NCBI RefSeq assembly: GCF_001598855.1
Contig: NZ_BCZS01000021.1
Span: 1-64,000 of the forward strand
Origin: Pluralibacter gergoviae ATCC 33028 = NBRC 105706
GTDB taxonomy: Bacteria > Pseudomonadota > Gammaproteobacteria > Enterobacterales > Enterobacteriaceae
DNA length: 64,000 nt
Reading direction: 5' to 3'
Shown here in pieces: positions 36,737-45,044 of this stretch. The notes under the pieces are model-generated. The model made no database searches. It saw only the letters and a program-made list of their open reading frames with translations, and was not told the origin of the DNA. Within the stretch, counting starts at the first letter, position 1. Each line of letters opens with the position of its first letter. A program made the translations under genes and the position numbers.

Positions 36737-37623
36737 CCCCGAGGCCGCGCGGTAAAGCCGATCTGTTCGGCGAGCGCCTGCGGGCGCGGGCCGGGCAGCT
36801 GTCGCCGCGCCTGCTGGCGGTGGCAAACTATATCAATGACAACCGCGAGGCGGTGCTCGAGCGCACGGCGATGGAGATCGCCGCCGCCGCCGGCACCTCC
36901 GATGCGACAGTGGTGCGCGCCGTGCAGGCGCTGGGCTTCTCCGGGCTGCGGGAGCTTAAGCAGACCGTCGAGCGCTGGTTTGGCCCGACGGTGACCTCCT
37001 CGGAGAAGATGCGCTCGACGGTGAGCGCCCTCGCAACCGACGTCAATGCCAGCATAGATTTTGTCCTCGAAGGCCACCGCCGCGCCTGCGATGCGCTGAG
37101 TACGCCCCGCAACCGCAGCGCCGTGGCCCAGGCGGTGGCGCTGCTCGGGGAGGCGGGGCAGGTGGGCCTGTTCGGCATCGGCGCTTCCGGTATCCTCGCC
37201 GAGTACAGCGCCCGGCTGTTCAGCCGCATCGGCCTGCCCGCCTATGTGATGAACCGCACCGGCTTCAGCCTCGCCGAGCAGCTGCTGCGCATGCAGCGCG
37301 GTGACGTGCTGATCGTGATGGGACAAAAGTCGCCGCACCGCGAAGGGCTTACGACGCTGCGGGAGGCGAAGCGCCTCGGGATCCCGGCTATTCTGCTGAC
37401 CCAGGCGGTGGACTCCCGCTTCAGCCAGGAGGCGCAGGTGGTGATCGAGGTACCGCGCGGCGGCGGCGATGGGCGCATGCCGCTCCACGGTACGGTGCTG
37501 GTATGCCTGGAGATGATTGTCCTGTCGGTCGCCGCCGCGGCGCCGCAGAAAACCCTGAAGTCGATGAAGCGGGTGAACGATCTGCACAAGGCGATAGGCC
37601 GCTCCGGCGGGCGAAGAGGGTAA
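36733..37623 (+). CDS. RpiR/MurR-family regulator with SIS domain
   Basis: A 296-residue regulator: N-terminal RpiR helix-turn-helix (LSPRLLAVANYINDNREAVL, ERTAMEIAAAAGTSDATVVR, residues about 15-80) and a SIS sugar-phosphate-binding domain (GQVGLFGIGASGILAEYSAR near residue 155; LIVMGQKSPHREGLTTL near residue 195). RpiR proteins normally sense phosphosugars, so its place as the last gene of a siderophore-type ABC operon, translationally coupled to the binding protein, is unexpected. It may control this operon or respond to a sugar-like ligand. Confidence 0.87.
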   Translation: MTPRPRGKADLFGERLRARAGQLSPRLLAVANYINDNREAVLERTAMEIAAAAGTSDATVVRAVQALGFSGLRELKQTVERWFGPTVTSSEKMRSTVSALATDVNASIDFVLEGHRRACDALSTPRNRSAVAQAVALLGEAGQVGLFGIGASGILAEYSARLFSRIGLPAYVMNRTGFSLAEQLLRMQRGDVLIVMGQKSPHREGLTTLREAKRLGIPAILLTQAVDSRFSQEAQVVIEVPRGGGDGRMPLHGTVLVCLEMIVLSVAAAAPQKTLKSMKRVNDLHKAIGRSGGRRG

Positions 37624-37694
37624 TGCGCGGGCCACTTGCGCCGCGGCGCGCGCTGAATTAGGGTGAAAAGACCTTTCCTCATTCAAGGTACGCT

Positions 37695-38420
37695 ATGGCC
37701 TACACTTCGCCGCTGCTGGCGGCGCTTCCCGGTATTCGCCACGGTTTTCTCAACGCCGCCGAAACGGCGGCGTTTGATCGCGAACCGCTGGTAGACATTA
37801 AGCAGGTTCACGGCTGCGACATCCTGACGTTCCCCCACGTCCAGGCCGAACGCCCGCAGGCCGACGGCGTTTTTACCGAGATCGCGGGCCAGCCGCTGGG
37901 CGTTTATACCGCCGACTGCCTGCCGCTGCTGATGGCCAGCCGCGACGGCCGCTTTATCAGCTGCGTTCACGCCGGATGGCGCGGTGCGGCGCTGGGCATC
38001 GCCGAACGCGCCGTGGCGCGATTCGCGGAGCAGGGCGTGGCGGCGGCCGACGTTGTGGTGGCGATAGGTCCGCACATTCGCGCCTGCTGCTATGAGGTAT
38101 CGGCCGCGTTTTACGCCCAGCTGCTGGCGACGCCCTCGGGCGCGCTGGCCGCGGCAAACCGCCAGTCGCTGTTTTTCAGCCGGCCGCAGCGGCCTACAGC
38201 CGGGAGTCCGGCGGCCAGGGAGGCGAATAGCCTGTGGTTTGACCTGGCCGCGTTTGCCGTACTGGCGCTCGAAAAGGCGGGCGTTCCGCGTGAAAATATC
38301 GACGTGCTGGCGCGCTGTACCTACTGTACGCCGGATGAAGCGCTGGGATCGTTTCGCCGCCGCACGCATTCCCCCGCAGAGAAGACCCAGCAGGTTTCAT
38401 GGATTGTGAAACAGGGATAA
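37695..38420 (+). CDS. PgeF/YfiH-family (LACC1-like) protein
   Basis: A 241-residue protein of the YfiH/YlmD family, whose members are purine-nucleoside phosphorylases/laccase-like enzymes and, in E. coli, the peptidoglycan editing factor PgeF. Family zinc ligands are visible: His in VHGCDIL, Cys in TADCLPLLM, and His in CVHAGWRG; the C-terminus ends CTYCTPDEALGSFRR. E. coli pgeF lies next to rluD elsewhere, so this is likely a second family member. It follows an RpiR/MurR-type gene after 71 bases on the same strand. Confidence 0.85.
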   Translation: MAYTSPLLAALPGIRHGFLNAAETAAFDREPLVDIKQVHGCDILTFPHVQAERPQADGVFTEIAGQPLGVYTADCLPLLMASRDGRFISCVHAGWRGAALGIAERAVARFAEQGVAAADVVVAIGPHIRACCYEVSAAFYAQLLATPSGALAAANRQSLFFSRPQRPTAGSPAAREANSLWFDLAAFAVLALEKAGVPRENIDVLARCTYCTPDEALGSFRRRTHSPAEKTQQVSWIVKQG

Positions 38421-38421
38421 A

Positions 38422-38443
38422 AAAACCGGCGAGAGCCGGTTTT
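38422..38443. terminator. Bidirectional terminator between convergent genes
   Basis: AAAACCGGC-GAGA-GCCGGTTTT; the T-run is present in both directions. Confidence 0.85.
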
Positions 38444-38447
38444 GATA

Positions 38448-38588
38448 TCAGATTTTGCAGGCGTCGCCGCAGTCGTCGTCCGCTTCGATCGCTTCAGCCT
38501 TTTTGTCGGCCTCCTGCTGGCGGGCTGCGTTGCGCTCTTCCGCCTCTTCCAGACCTGCAATCACCAGATTGTCGGGATCGATTTCCAT
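38448..38588 (-). CDS. Small acidic protein, 46 residues, Cys-containing C-terminus
   Basis: An open frame with ATG (38586-38588), AGG eight bases upstream and stop TGA at 38448-38450. The product begins MEIDPDNLVIAGLEEAEE, continues with a charged helical stretch (QQEADKKAEAIEADDD) and ends DCGDACKI. Acidic residues far outnumber basic ones and there are two cysteines four apart. It has its own terminator, shared with the convergent gene. I do not recognise the family and assign no function; a metal- or partner-binding tail is possible. Confidence 0.65.
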   Translation of the reverse strand: MEIDPDNLVIAGLEEAEERNAARQQEADKKAEAIEADDDCGDACKI

Positions 38589-38698
38589 TTTTTACCTGCC
38601 TGCTGTAGAGAGTGAATACCTACGTAGAATATAGCAAAAAAATCGTGGCGCATTCGCGGAGCGTGCCGCCATTACCCCGGTAGGTGATCGGCGCGGCG

Positions 38699-39976
38699 TT
38701 AAAATGCATATTCCAGCGCCAGGCGGTTCTGCCAGAAATTCTTGTCTGAGTTGGATGCCGTCTGTACACCTGCAAAGTCGGAGATGCTGAACCCTTTGAG
38801 AATTCCGCCAAAGCGCCAGGTGCCGTATACCAGATATTCAGATTGGTTGCGGCTACCGGCCCCGGCGACGGGCGTGAGATCCATAAAAGAGTAGCGGCTG
38901 CCGAGTGAAAGCTGTTCGCCCGCTTGCCAGTTGAGGTCGGTTGAATAGGCATTGCCGCTGCCTAAATCCTGGGTGCTGGTAAAAAAGGGCTGAGCGAAGT
39001 AGGGACCAGAAGCCGTATTATGGGCATAGGGTGTCACCAGTGAACCGTTACCATAGGAACTACCGCTCGCGGCAATATGATCATAATTAAGTGACCAGGC
39101 AAGAGTAGAGATAATATTCATGCTGAACTGAATACCATAACTGGTGCTATTCACCTCACCCGCCAGGGCCTTACCTTCGCTGACTCCGCGAATAAACTGT
39201 GCGCCTAATTTCGGCTGCCGATCGCTATTTAACCAGGAGAGAAAGCCATCGCTATAAAAAAGTTTTGTGTACTCATCATAGTTTTCATACCACAGTTGGC
39301 CGATGAGCTTCTTGTCGTTTATGTTAAGACTGCGACCGCCGCCAATCGCCCACATGCCGTTGGTTTTACCCTCGGCCTCGTCATAGGCGGTGGTTTTATG
39401 AAAATGTTCATCTCCCCATGACTTATAGCGCGTTATCCGCGTGGCATGGAGAAAATTTTCGCTGTCACCATAATTCATATCAATGCCGCGAAATAAAATC
39501 GGCGTAATGCGCCAGTCGTAGTCGCCAACAAAAGGAAGATTGATACGCTGGTTGCCTGCGGTAATGCTGAAATCCTCATCGCGCCAGCGTAAATAAGCCT
39601 CGCCGATAGCAGTTTGATTCGGCCCCAACTCACTGACCAGATGGTCGTTATCATGGTCAATGCCTCGCTGCAGTATGGCGCTGGTACCAAGGCTAAAGCC
39701 ATAATAGTCTGCTGTGGTATAGTTGAGGCTTCCCCCGTAGCTGATCGTATCCTGACTGAGACCGGGTACAAAGTATGCGTTGTGCGTAGAGTAATAAAGG
39801 CTGCGAAGGTTACCGCTGACTGAGCCACAGGTAAACATTTCTGTCAGGGAGTTGGCTGTGCTATTTTTACACTCGTCGGTAATTGATATCGCCGCCATCG
39901 CCTGGGGGGCGAAGAATGTAGCGGGAATAAAGAAGGCGGCCAACTTTATCGGCATTGTTATTTGGTGTGTCTTCAA
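38699..39976 (-). CDS. OprD-family outer-membrane porin
   Basis: A 425-residue substrate-specific porin. The start proposed is TTG at 39976: GAGGAT lies just upstream and the product MKTHQITMPIKLAAFFIPAT gives a normal signal peptide cut after PQAMA; an ATG 30 bases earlier is possible but has no good RBS. The mature part has alternating strands (SGNLRSLYYSTHNAYF, ISYGGSLNYTTADYYGF) and ends NRLALEYAF with terminal Phe. OprD-type porins are typical of pseudomonads and let in specific small organic molecules. Last gene of the catabolic unit, 78 bases after the oxidase stop. Confidence 0.8.
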   Translation of the reverse strand: MKTHQITMPIKLAAFFIPATFFAPQAMAAISITDECKNSTANSLTEMFTCGSVSGNLRSLYYSTHNAYFVPGLSQDTISYGGSLNYTTADYYGFSLGTSAILQRGIDHDNDHLVSELGPNQTAIGEAYLRWRDEDFSITAGNQRINLPFVGDYDWRITPILFRGIDMNYGDSENFLHATRITRYKSWGDEHFHKTTAYDEAEGKTNGMWAIGGGRSLNINDKKLIGQLWYENYDEYTKLFYSDGFLSWLNSDRQPKLGAQFIRGVSEGKALAGEVNSTSYGIQFSMNIISTLAWSLNYDHIAASGSSYGNGSLVTPYAHNTASGPYFAQPFFTSTQDLGSGNAYSTDLNWQAGEQLSLGSRYSFMDLTPVAGAGSRNQSEYLVYGTWRFGGILKGFSISDFAGVQTASNSDKNFWQNRLALEYAF

Positions 39977-40054
39977 TTTTTTATCCTCGTGAATAAGTAA
40001 CATCAATAACCACTGTGCTTTATAATTGTCGGATTTGGATGAATGTAGGTTTTA

Positions 40055-41491
40055 TTATTCTGTGGGTTTACGCTCAGGGAGTGCCAGCGGATTCGGAATC
40101 AGCGGTAACGTCTCGTGAATATCCCAGCCACGCAGCTTTCCGGGGTTGAGCAATCCGTTGGGATCAATACAATGCTTAACCGACACCACCTCTGGGCGGA
40201 TGACACCTTGTTTGCCATCTTCGACGGCGACGACATGCGGATTGTTCACCTTGATATGATGCTCACGGAATATATCCATTATTTCATTCAGTCTGTCTGC
40301 CGTTGAATAGCGAACCAGCTGCAGTCCGCTGGCAGTAATATTACCCTCGACATCGCGCAAAAATTCAATGTGTGAAATAACCTCATCACCGAACAGCTCA
40401 TGCATATGAGCAATCTGATTGCGATAATTATCAATAGAAAATGCGGTTTGCAGATAGGTCAGCGTACTGTCCACTTTCAGCGCATGCAGGGTGGTGTGAT
40501 TCCAGCAATACTCCAGCAGCGATCTGCTGATGGGACGTGACTCATCTGTTTCCTGACGCAGCGCACTCTGTCCGCCGAATTGAGTAACAAGTGACGGGCA
40601 CAGCACTTCGCTTTCTTCAGCGACGGCACTGATGACGGCATGCTGATGGGCCTGATAGTGATGTTTCAGATGGCTGAACCAGGCAGGAATGGGGGCCGCA
40701 AAGAGGGCCACCTGGCGCTTTATGAGGCCCGGGGAGCGGGTCAGTGCATTTGCATAATCCAGCGCCTGGCTGAAGGTATCAAATACGTCCAGACGTTCTG
40801 TCCACCGGTGGCACGGGGCGAGGGCCAGCTCCACCTCCAGAACAATACCGGTGGTTCCATAGGTATGGTGCAGGAGCAGGGCCTGTGGCGCGGGAATCGT
40901 CAACAGGCGAGGCTCGGCTTCGACGGTCATCACTCTGATGCTGAGCACGTTGCCGGCAGCCGCGAGGGGGCCGTAAGTGATTGAACCAATGCCGCCAAAG
41001 CCGCCGCTAAACAGTCCGCCCAGCGTAGCCTGACGATAAGTGGAGGGCATACAGCGCAGCTCCCAACCTGTCGCCCGCGCTGACTTTTCAATCTCGCCAA
41101 GCCTGATCCCGGTCTGCGCGCGCAGGATCCCTTCCCGCTGCTGGCAGATGTGGCTAAATCCGCTCATGTCCACCATAATCCCGCCCTGCAGCGGCACTAG
41201 CTGTCCGTAGTTGCCGGTCGCGGCACCCCGCATCATGAGCGGAAGCCCGTGAGCCACACAGGCAGATACCAGCTTTCTCAGTTCGCTCTCCGTACGCGGG
41301 CGTACAACGGCATCCGCCTGCTTTTCCTTCAGCTGCGCTTTCAGTATCGGGCTAAACCAGTGGAAATCCTGCGAAAAACGCTTAACTTTTGCCGGATGTA
41401 GCGTCCAGTCGAGTTCAGGCAGGCTTTCCTGAACACTTGCTACCGCAAGCTGCCGCTGATGCGCATCGGGCCAGGGTTCTTTCACGGTCAT
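40055..41491 (-). CDS. FAD-linked oxidoreductase (PCMH/FAD_binding_4)
   Basis: A 478-residue oxidase. Start MTVKEPWPDAHQRQ is preceded by AGAAGGAGT. The FAD domain has AVVRPRTESELRKLV, LMMRGAATGNYGQLVPLQGG and TLGGLFSGGFGGIGSITYG; the C-terminus has NPHVVAVEDGK and the typical DPNGLLNPGKLR end. No histidine or cysteine of bicovalent flavin attachment could be identified with confidence. Such enzymes oxidise hydroxy acids, alcohols or phenols; the substrate here is probably an intermediate made by the two hydrolases of the operon. Confidence 0.82.
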   Translation of the reverse strand: MTVKEPWPDAHQRQLAVASVQESLPELDWTLHPAKVKRFSQDFHWFSPILKAQLKEKQADAVVRPRTESELRKLVSACVAHGLPLMMRGAATGNYGQLVPLQGGIMVDMSGFSHICQQREGILRAQTGIRLGEIEKSARATGWELRCMPSTYRQATLGGLFSGGFGGIGSITYGPLAAAGNVLSIRVMTVEAEPRLLTIPAPQALLLHHTYGTTGIVLEVELALAPCHRWTERLDVFDTFSQALDYANALTRSPGLIKRQVALFAAPIPAWFSHLKHHYQAHQHAVISAVAEESEVLCPSLVTQFGGQSALRQETDESRPISRSLLEYCWNHTTLHALKVDSTLTYLQTAFSIDNYRNQIAHMHELFGDEVISHIEFLRDVEGNITASGLQLVRYSTADRLNEIMDIFREHHIKVNNPHVVAVEDGKQGVIRPEVVSVKHCIDPNGLLNPGKLRGWDIHETLPLIPNPLALPERKPTE

Positions 41492-41513
41492 ACTCCTTCT
41501 CATAGGGGGGAGG

Positions 41514-42329
41514 CTAGTGTGTTTGCGTAACTTCACTTTCGTGCCAGGCACGGAGCGCGCGGCGGGAGAGCCACGACATCGCCGCAAAGAGCACTATGCC
41601 TGCCAGTGAAATCAGTAATAAGGCGGCAAACATGAGCGGAATATTCAGTTGATATCCGGCCTGCAATATTTGATAGGCAAGGCCGGTATTATTTCCGCCG
41701 GTCCCCGCAACAAACTCCGCCACCACGGCACCAATCAGCGACAGGCCAGAGGAGATCCTTAGCGCGCCGAAAAAATAGGGCAGCGCAGAAGGGATCCTTA
41801 AACGCACTAAGGTCTGTAGGCGGGTGGCCCGGCTTAGTTTGAAATAGCTCAGCAAACCCGGAGAAATGCTTCTTAACCCCTGCGTGGTATTGGAGATGAT
41901 AGGGAAGATAGCCATCAGCGTTGAGCACACGACCAGCGATAGCGTCGTGTCCTTCACCCAAATAATGATCAGCGGTGCGATAGCGACGATTGGCGTAACC
42001 TGCAAAAAGACGATATAGGGAAAGAAAGCCGTTTCAATAAACCTGTTCTGCACCAGAATAAAGGCAATTAAAACGCCGCTAACGGTTGCTAATGCAAACG
42101 AGAGGAGCGTGATTTTCAGCGTGAACACCAGAGATGTCAACAGCATTGCCATGTTGCTCCAGAGGCTTTCAAGCATGGCCTGCGGAGAAGGTACCAGAAA
42201 GGGAGGAATATTAAATGCGCTGATGGCAAATTGCCATATCAGCACCACGGCTATGGCAACCAGTACGGGGGAGAGTATTTTAAAGAAAAGGGGATGATTT
42301 ACCCACGGCGTTGATTTTCTGGCGTTCAT
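41514..42329 (-). CDS. ABC transporter permease, SsuC/ThiX type
   Basis: A 271-residue BPD-type permease of the nitrate/sulfonate/taurine/pyrimidine group. Six hydrophobic segments; the EAA loop is around RLQTLVRLRIPSALPYFFGALRISSG (residues about 170-195). The start overlaps the ATPase stop as ATGA. Confidence 0.88.
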   Translation of the reverse strand: MNARKSTPWVNHPLFFKILSPVLVAIAVVLIWQFAISAFNIPPFLVPSPQAMLESLWSNMAMLLTSLVFTLKITLLSFALATVSGVLIAFILVQNRFIETAFFPYIVFLQVTPIVAIAPLIIIWVKDTTLSLVVCSTLMAIFPIISNTTQGLRSISPGLLSYFKLSRATRLQTLVRLRIPSALPYFFGALRISSGLSLIGAVVAEFVAGTGGNNTGLAYQILQAGYQLNIPLMFAALLLISLAGIVLFAAMSWLSRRALRAWHESEVTQTH

Positions 42330-43162
42330 TTCTTTCCCTCGCAGAGTGACTGACTAGCCTGAAGCAGGCTGTCCTGCAGCTGTTTTGCATAGCGCGAAAA
42401 TGTCGGACTGACGCGAAACGCGTCGTCGCGCGGATAGAGGGCATTGATGGGAATATCTTCAACGATTCGACCGGGTCTGGCGGCCATCATAATGACGCGC
42501 TGTGAAAGAAAGACGGCTTCATGTATGGAGTGAGTTACAAAAACGACGGTCAGTCCCTGCTCTCGCCACAGTTGCAGCAGGTCGCTGTCCAGTTTGTTGC
42601 GGGTAATTTCATCCAGAGCCCCAAAGGGTTCGTCCATTAGCAGCAATTTGGGACGGGTCACAAGCCCGCGGGCGATGGAGACGCGCATCTGCATACCGCC
42701 TGACAGCTCTCGTGGTAAAACACTGGCAAACTGCGCAAGACCAACCAGCTTAAGCACTTCCACGACCCGGGCGTCTGCTTCTTTACGCGCAACGCCGGCC
42801 AGATCGAGCGGCAGACGCACATTGTTGTGTACGTTGCTCCACGGCATGAGCGTCGCTTCCTGAAAGACAAAAGAGAGCGGCAGCGGCGCCTTTTCACTGC
42901 TATCGCGGCGCCACAGTAACAGCCTTCCGTCGCTTGGCTCAATTAAGCCTGCAACCATTTTCAGAAGCGTGCTTTTCCCGCATCCGGATGGGCCCAGCAG
43001 GGTAATAAACTCTCCCTGACGCACGGTAAGGTTTACCGGCAGCAGGGCCCGTGTGCCGTTGTGATAGGTCTTTTCTGCCGACAGTACTTCAATAACCGGT
43101 TCTGCCGCAGCAGGAACGGGCGGGGTCTCATTCAGCACGACAGAAGTTACCGCAGGGCTCAT
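42326..43162 (-). CDS. ABC transporter ATPase, SsuB/ThiZ type
   Basis: A 278-residue ATPase. Walker A GPSGCGKST near residue 57, Q-loop FVFQEATLMPW, signature LSGGMQMRVSIARGL, Walker B LLLMDEPFGALD, H-loop VTHSIHEAVFLS. These are hallmarks of the NitT/TauT family (EAA-coupled importers for small organic anions and pyrimidines). ATGA overlaps with both neighbours. Confidence 0.9.
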   Translation of the reverse strand: MSPAVTSVVLNETPPVPAAAEPVIEVLSAEKTYHNGTRALLPVNLTVRQGEFITLLGPSGCGKSTLLKMVAGLIEPSDGRLLLWRRDSSEKAPLPLSFVFQEATLMPWSNVHNNVRLPLDLAGVARKEADARVVEVLKLVGLAQFASVLPRELSGGMQMRVSIARGLVTRPKLLLMDEPFGALDEITRNKLDSDLLQLWREQGLTVVFVTHSIHEAVFLSQRVIMMAARPGRIVEDIPINALYPRDDAFRVSPTFSRYAKQLQDSLLQASQSLCEGKK

Positions 43163-44142
43163 GGCATCACCTTCGCATCTTTTATTAAATCGAGGGTATA
43201 GGTCCGGGCGAACGGCACTTTATCGGCATCGATCAGCTTGTTTTGTACCAGCATATCCCAGGTCTTTTTCAGGCGGGCTTCTGCGATCGTGCCAATACCG
43301 CTGCTTTGCGCATCACCGCCGGTGACCAGGGCAAATTTCTTCATCTGCGCAATCCCAAAGGCTATCTGATCGGCGCCCATCTGTGGATTGGCTTTCTGGA
43401 TCAGGGCGTTCCCCGCCGCCGGATCCTGCAAATACGCTTTCCATCCCTGCATCGAGGCCTTAATAAAAGCGGCGATAATGCGCGGGCGTTTTTTTACCGT
43501 ATCGGCCATGCATATAATGGCGTTCCCGTAAGGCGGATAGCCCCAGTCGCTGAGCGGATAAACGTAGAACGGCTGGCCGCCTTTCGCGACGGCAAAGGGC
43601 TCGGAGGTGAGATAACCCTGCTGCACCAGGTTCTTGTCCGCCAGGAAGGGCTGTACGCTGAAGGTATAGGGCCGCACTTTGCTGGCGCTGAAGCCCAGTT
43701 CACTTTTGGCCCAGGGCCAGAAAGAGGTATAGGCTTCCGTCGCCAGCAGAAATGTTTTGTCCTTTAATGCCTGGGGCGTAGCAATCTTGTCATGGCTGAT
43801 GAAAACGGTGGGTGAGTGCTGAAAGACGGTCGCCACTGTCACGGCGTGGATGCCCGCCTGCCAGGTTTCCAGCGCCTGCACGTTATCGCCGAGGGTGCAA
43901 TCGGCCTGTCCAGCCGCCATCAACTGCATCACACTCACCTGCGGGCCGCCCATTTTAATGGTGACGTCAAGGCCAGCGCGTTGATACAGACCGGCTGCCT
44001 GCGCCTGGTAAAAACCGCCGTGCTCGGCTTGTGCATACCAGTTGGTCAGAAAGGTAAATTTTTCTTCGGCGTGCGCGTGGTTCGCAGCCGTAAAAAGCAG
44101 CAGGCCAGTTAAGGCGGGTGAAAATGTATTAATGATTTTCAT
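43159..44142 (-). CDS. ABC substrate-binding protein, NMT1/THI5-like
   Basis: A 327-residue periplasmic protein with signal peptide MKIINTFSPALTGLLLFTAA cut after HAHA. The NMT1/THI5-like domain is clear: FLTNWYAQAEHGGFYQAQAAGLY and MQLMAAGQADCTLGDNVQAL. Binders of this type take pyrimidines (HMP, formylaminopyrimidine: ThiY), nitrate, taurine or hydroxypyridines. An aromatic-rich cleft is suggested by SFWPWAKSELGF and YPLSDWGYPPYG. The encoded start follows a GGGGCC-rich RBS region 16 bases after the creatininase-family stop. Confidence 0.87.
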   Translation of the reverse strand: MKIINTFSPALTGLLLFTAANHAHAEEKFTFLTNWYAQAEHGGFYQAQAAGLYQRAGLDVTIKMGGPQVSVMQLMAAGQADCTLGDNVQALETWQAGIHAVTVATVFQHSPTVFISHDKIATPQALKDKTFLLATEAYTSFWPWAKSELGFSASKVRPYTFSVQPFLADKNLVQQGYLTSEPFAVAKGGQPFYVYPLSDWGYPPYGNAIICMADTVKKRPRIIAAFIKASMQGWKAYLQDPAAGNALIQKANPQMGADQIAFGIAQMKKFALVTGGDAQSSGIGTIAEARLKKTWDMLVQNKLIDADKVPFARTYTLDLIKDAKVMP

Positions 44143-44158
44143 GGCAGGCGGCCCCTTT

Positions 44159-45025
44159 TTATTCAGAAAGTAAGGATGATGTGGTGTTGACGAAACCGTT
44201 CCAGCGATCTTTTCCCCAGCTTGCTTCCCGGCGGACCACCCACTGCATATGGTGGACCTCGGTGATGGCCCTCGCCCAGCTTTCAGCCAGCGAATCAAGC
44301 AGCGCCTGGCCCTGTTCTGGCGTTGCCTGGGTGGGATCGCCAATCACGCCCGAAGGGCCAAAGTCATAGGCTGCCCACGCCGCTGCGGGACGTCCGGCTG
44401 ATAAAGTCGGGCAGGGAAACTCAGGCGGGTAACTGGCCGCGGCGTACTCCATATGTACGCTCTCCGGCGCCAGGGCCAGCATCAGCGCCGTTTCACTGTG
44501 GCCTGCGTGCATCGCCAGCCTCTGCTCTTTTGCGCTGAGAAATTGATTCTCGATATTAGGGACCCGAAAGACATCGTGGGCTATCATGACCATATCACCG
44601 TGGCGCAGGCGCATTTCGCGTGCCGCTATCTGGAGGATCTGCGGTTGCCCGCCGTGGCCATTGATCATCAATAATTTGCGAAAACCGCAGCGGTACAGCG
44701 ATTCGGCGATATCCAGCAGCGTGTGTAGTAGCGTTTCGCCACTTAGCGTCAGCGTACCGGGAAAGTGAAGGTGCTCGTCGGATTTGCCGTAGACGATAGG
44801 CGCAATAGCAAACGCAGGGATCTCTTCGGGCAGGCGGGCAAGAGCATGTCCTGCAACGCCGGAGGAGATAACGCTATCGACGGAGCAGGGCAGATGCGGC
44901 CCGTGCTGCTCAATAGCACCGGTCGGCAGTACAATTACCGTATTGGCCTTATCGGGCAGATCGGCGATCGCCGCCCAGCTCAAAAAGGGCAGAAAGCGTG
45001 CGGCAGGGAGATAACCGTTAATCAT
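44159..45025 (-). CDS. Creatininase-family amidohydrolase
   Basis: A 288-residue metalloenzyme. The conserved metal-binding signatures are LPTGAIEQHGPHLPCSVD (E39, H41, D50), MINGHGGQ and HAGHSETALM. Family members open cyclic amides (creatinine), remove formamide groups (ArfB), or act on peptide-derived cofactors. Start MINGYLPAARFLPF is used since the longer frame lacks homology-like sequence and overlaps the upstream gap. Placed between a Rid-family gene and the transporter, it is likely a ring-opening or deformylating step. Confidence 0.85.
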   Translation of the reverse strand: MINGYLPAARFLPFLSWAAIADLPDKANTVIVLPTGAIEQHGPHLPCSVDSVISSGVAGHALARLPEEIPAFAIAPIVYGKSDEHLHFPGTLTLSGETLLHTLLDIAESLYRCGFRKLLMINGHGGQPQILQIAAREMRLRHGDMVMIAHDVFRVPNIENQFLSAKEQRLAMHAGHSETALMLALAPESVHMEYAAASYPPEFPCPTLSAGRPAAAWAAYDFGPSGVIGDPTQATPEQGQALLDSLAESWARAITEVHHMQWVVRREASWGKDRWNGFVNTTSSLLSE

Positions 45026-45044
45026 CGTACACCTCTCGACGTCA

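Noticed and set aside
37683..38369. Long open frames antisense to the GC-rich ABC, suf, ydiJ and pgeF-like genes
   Set aside because: High-GC coding DNA gives long antisense frames; they lack RBS and family motifs and mirror the real genes.
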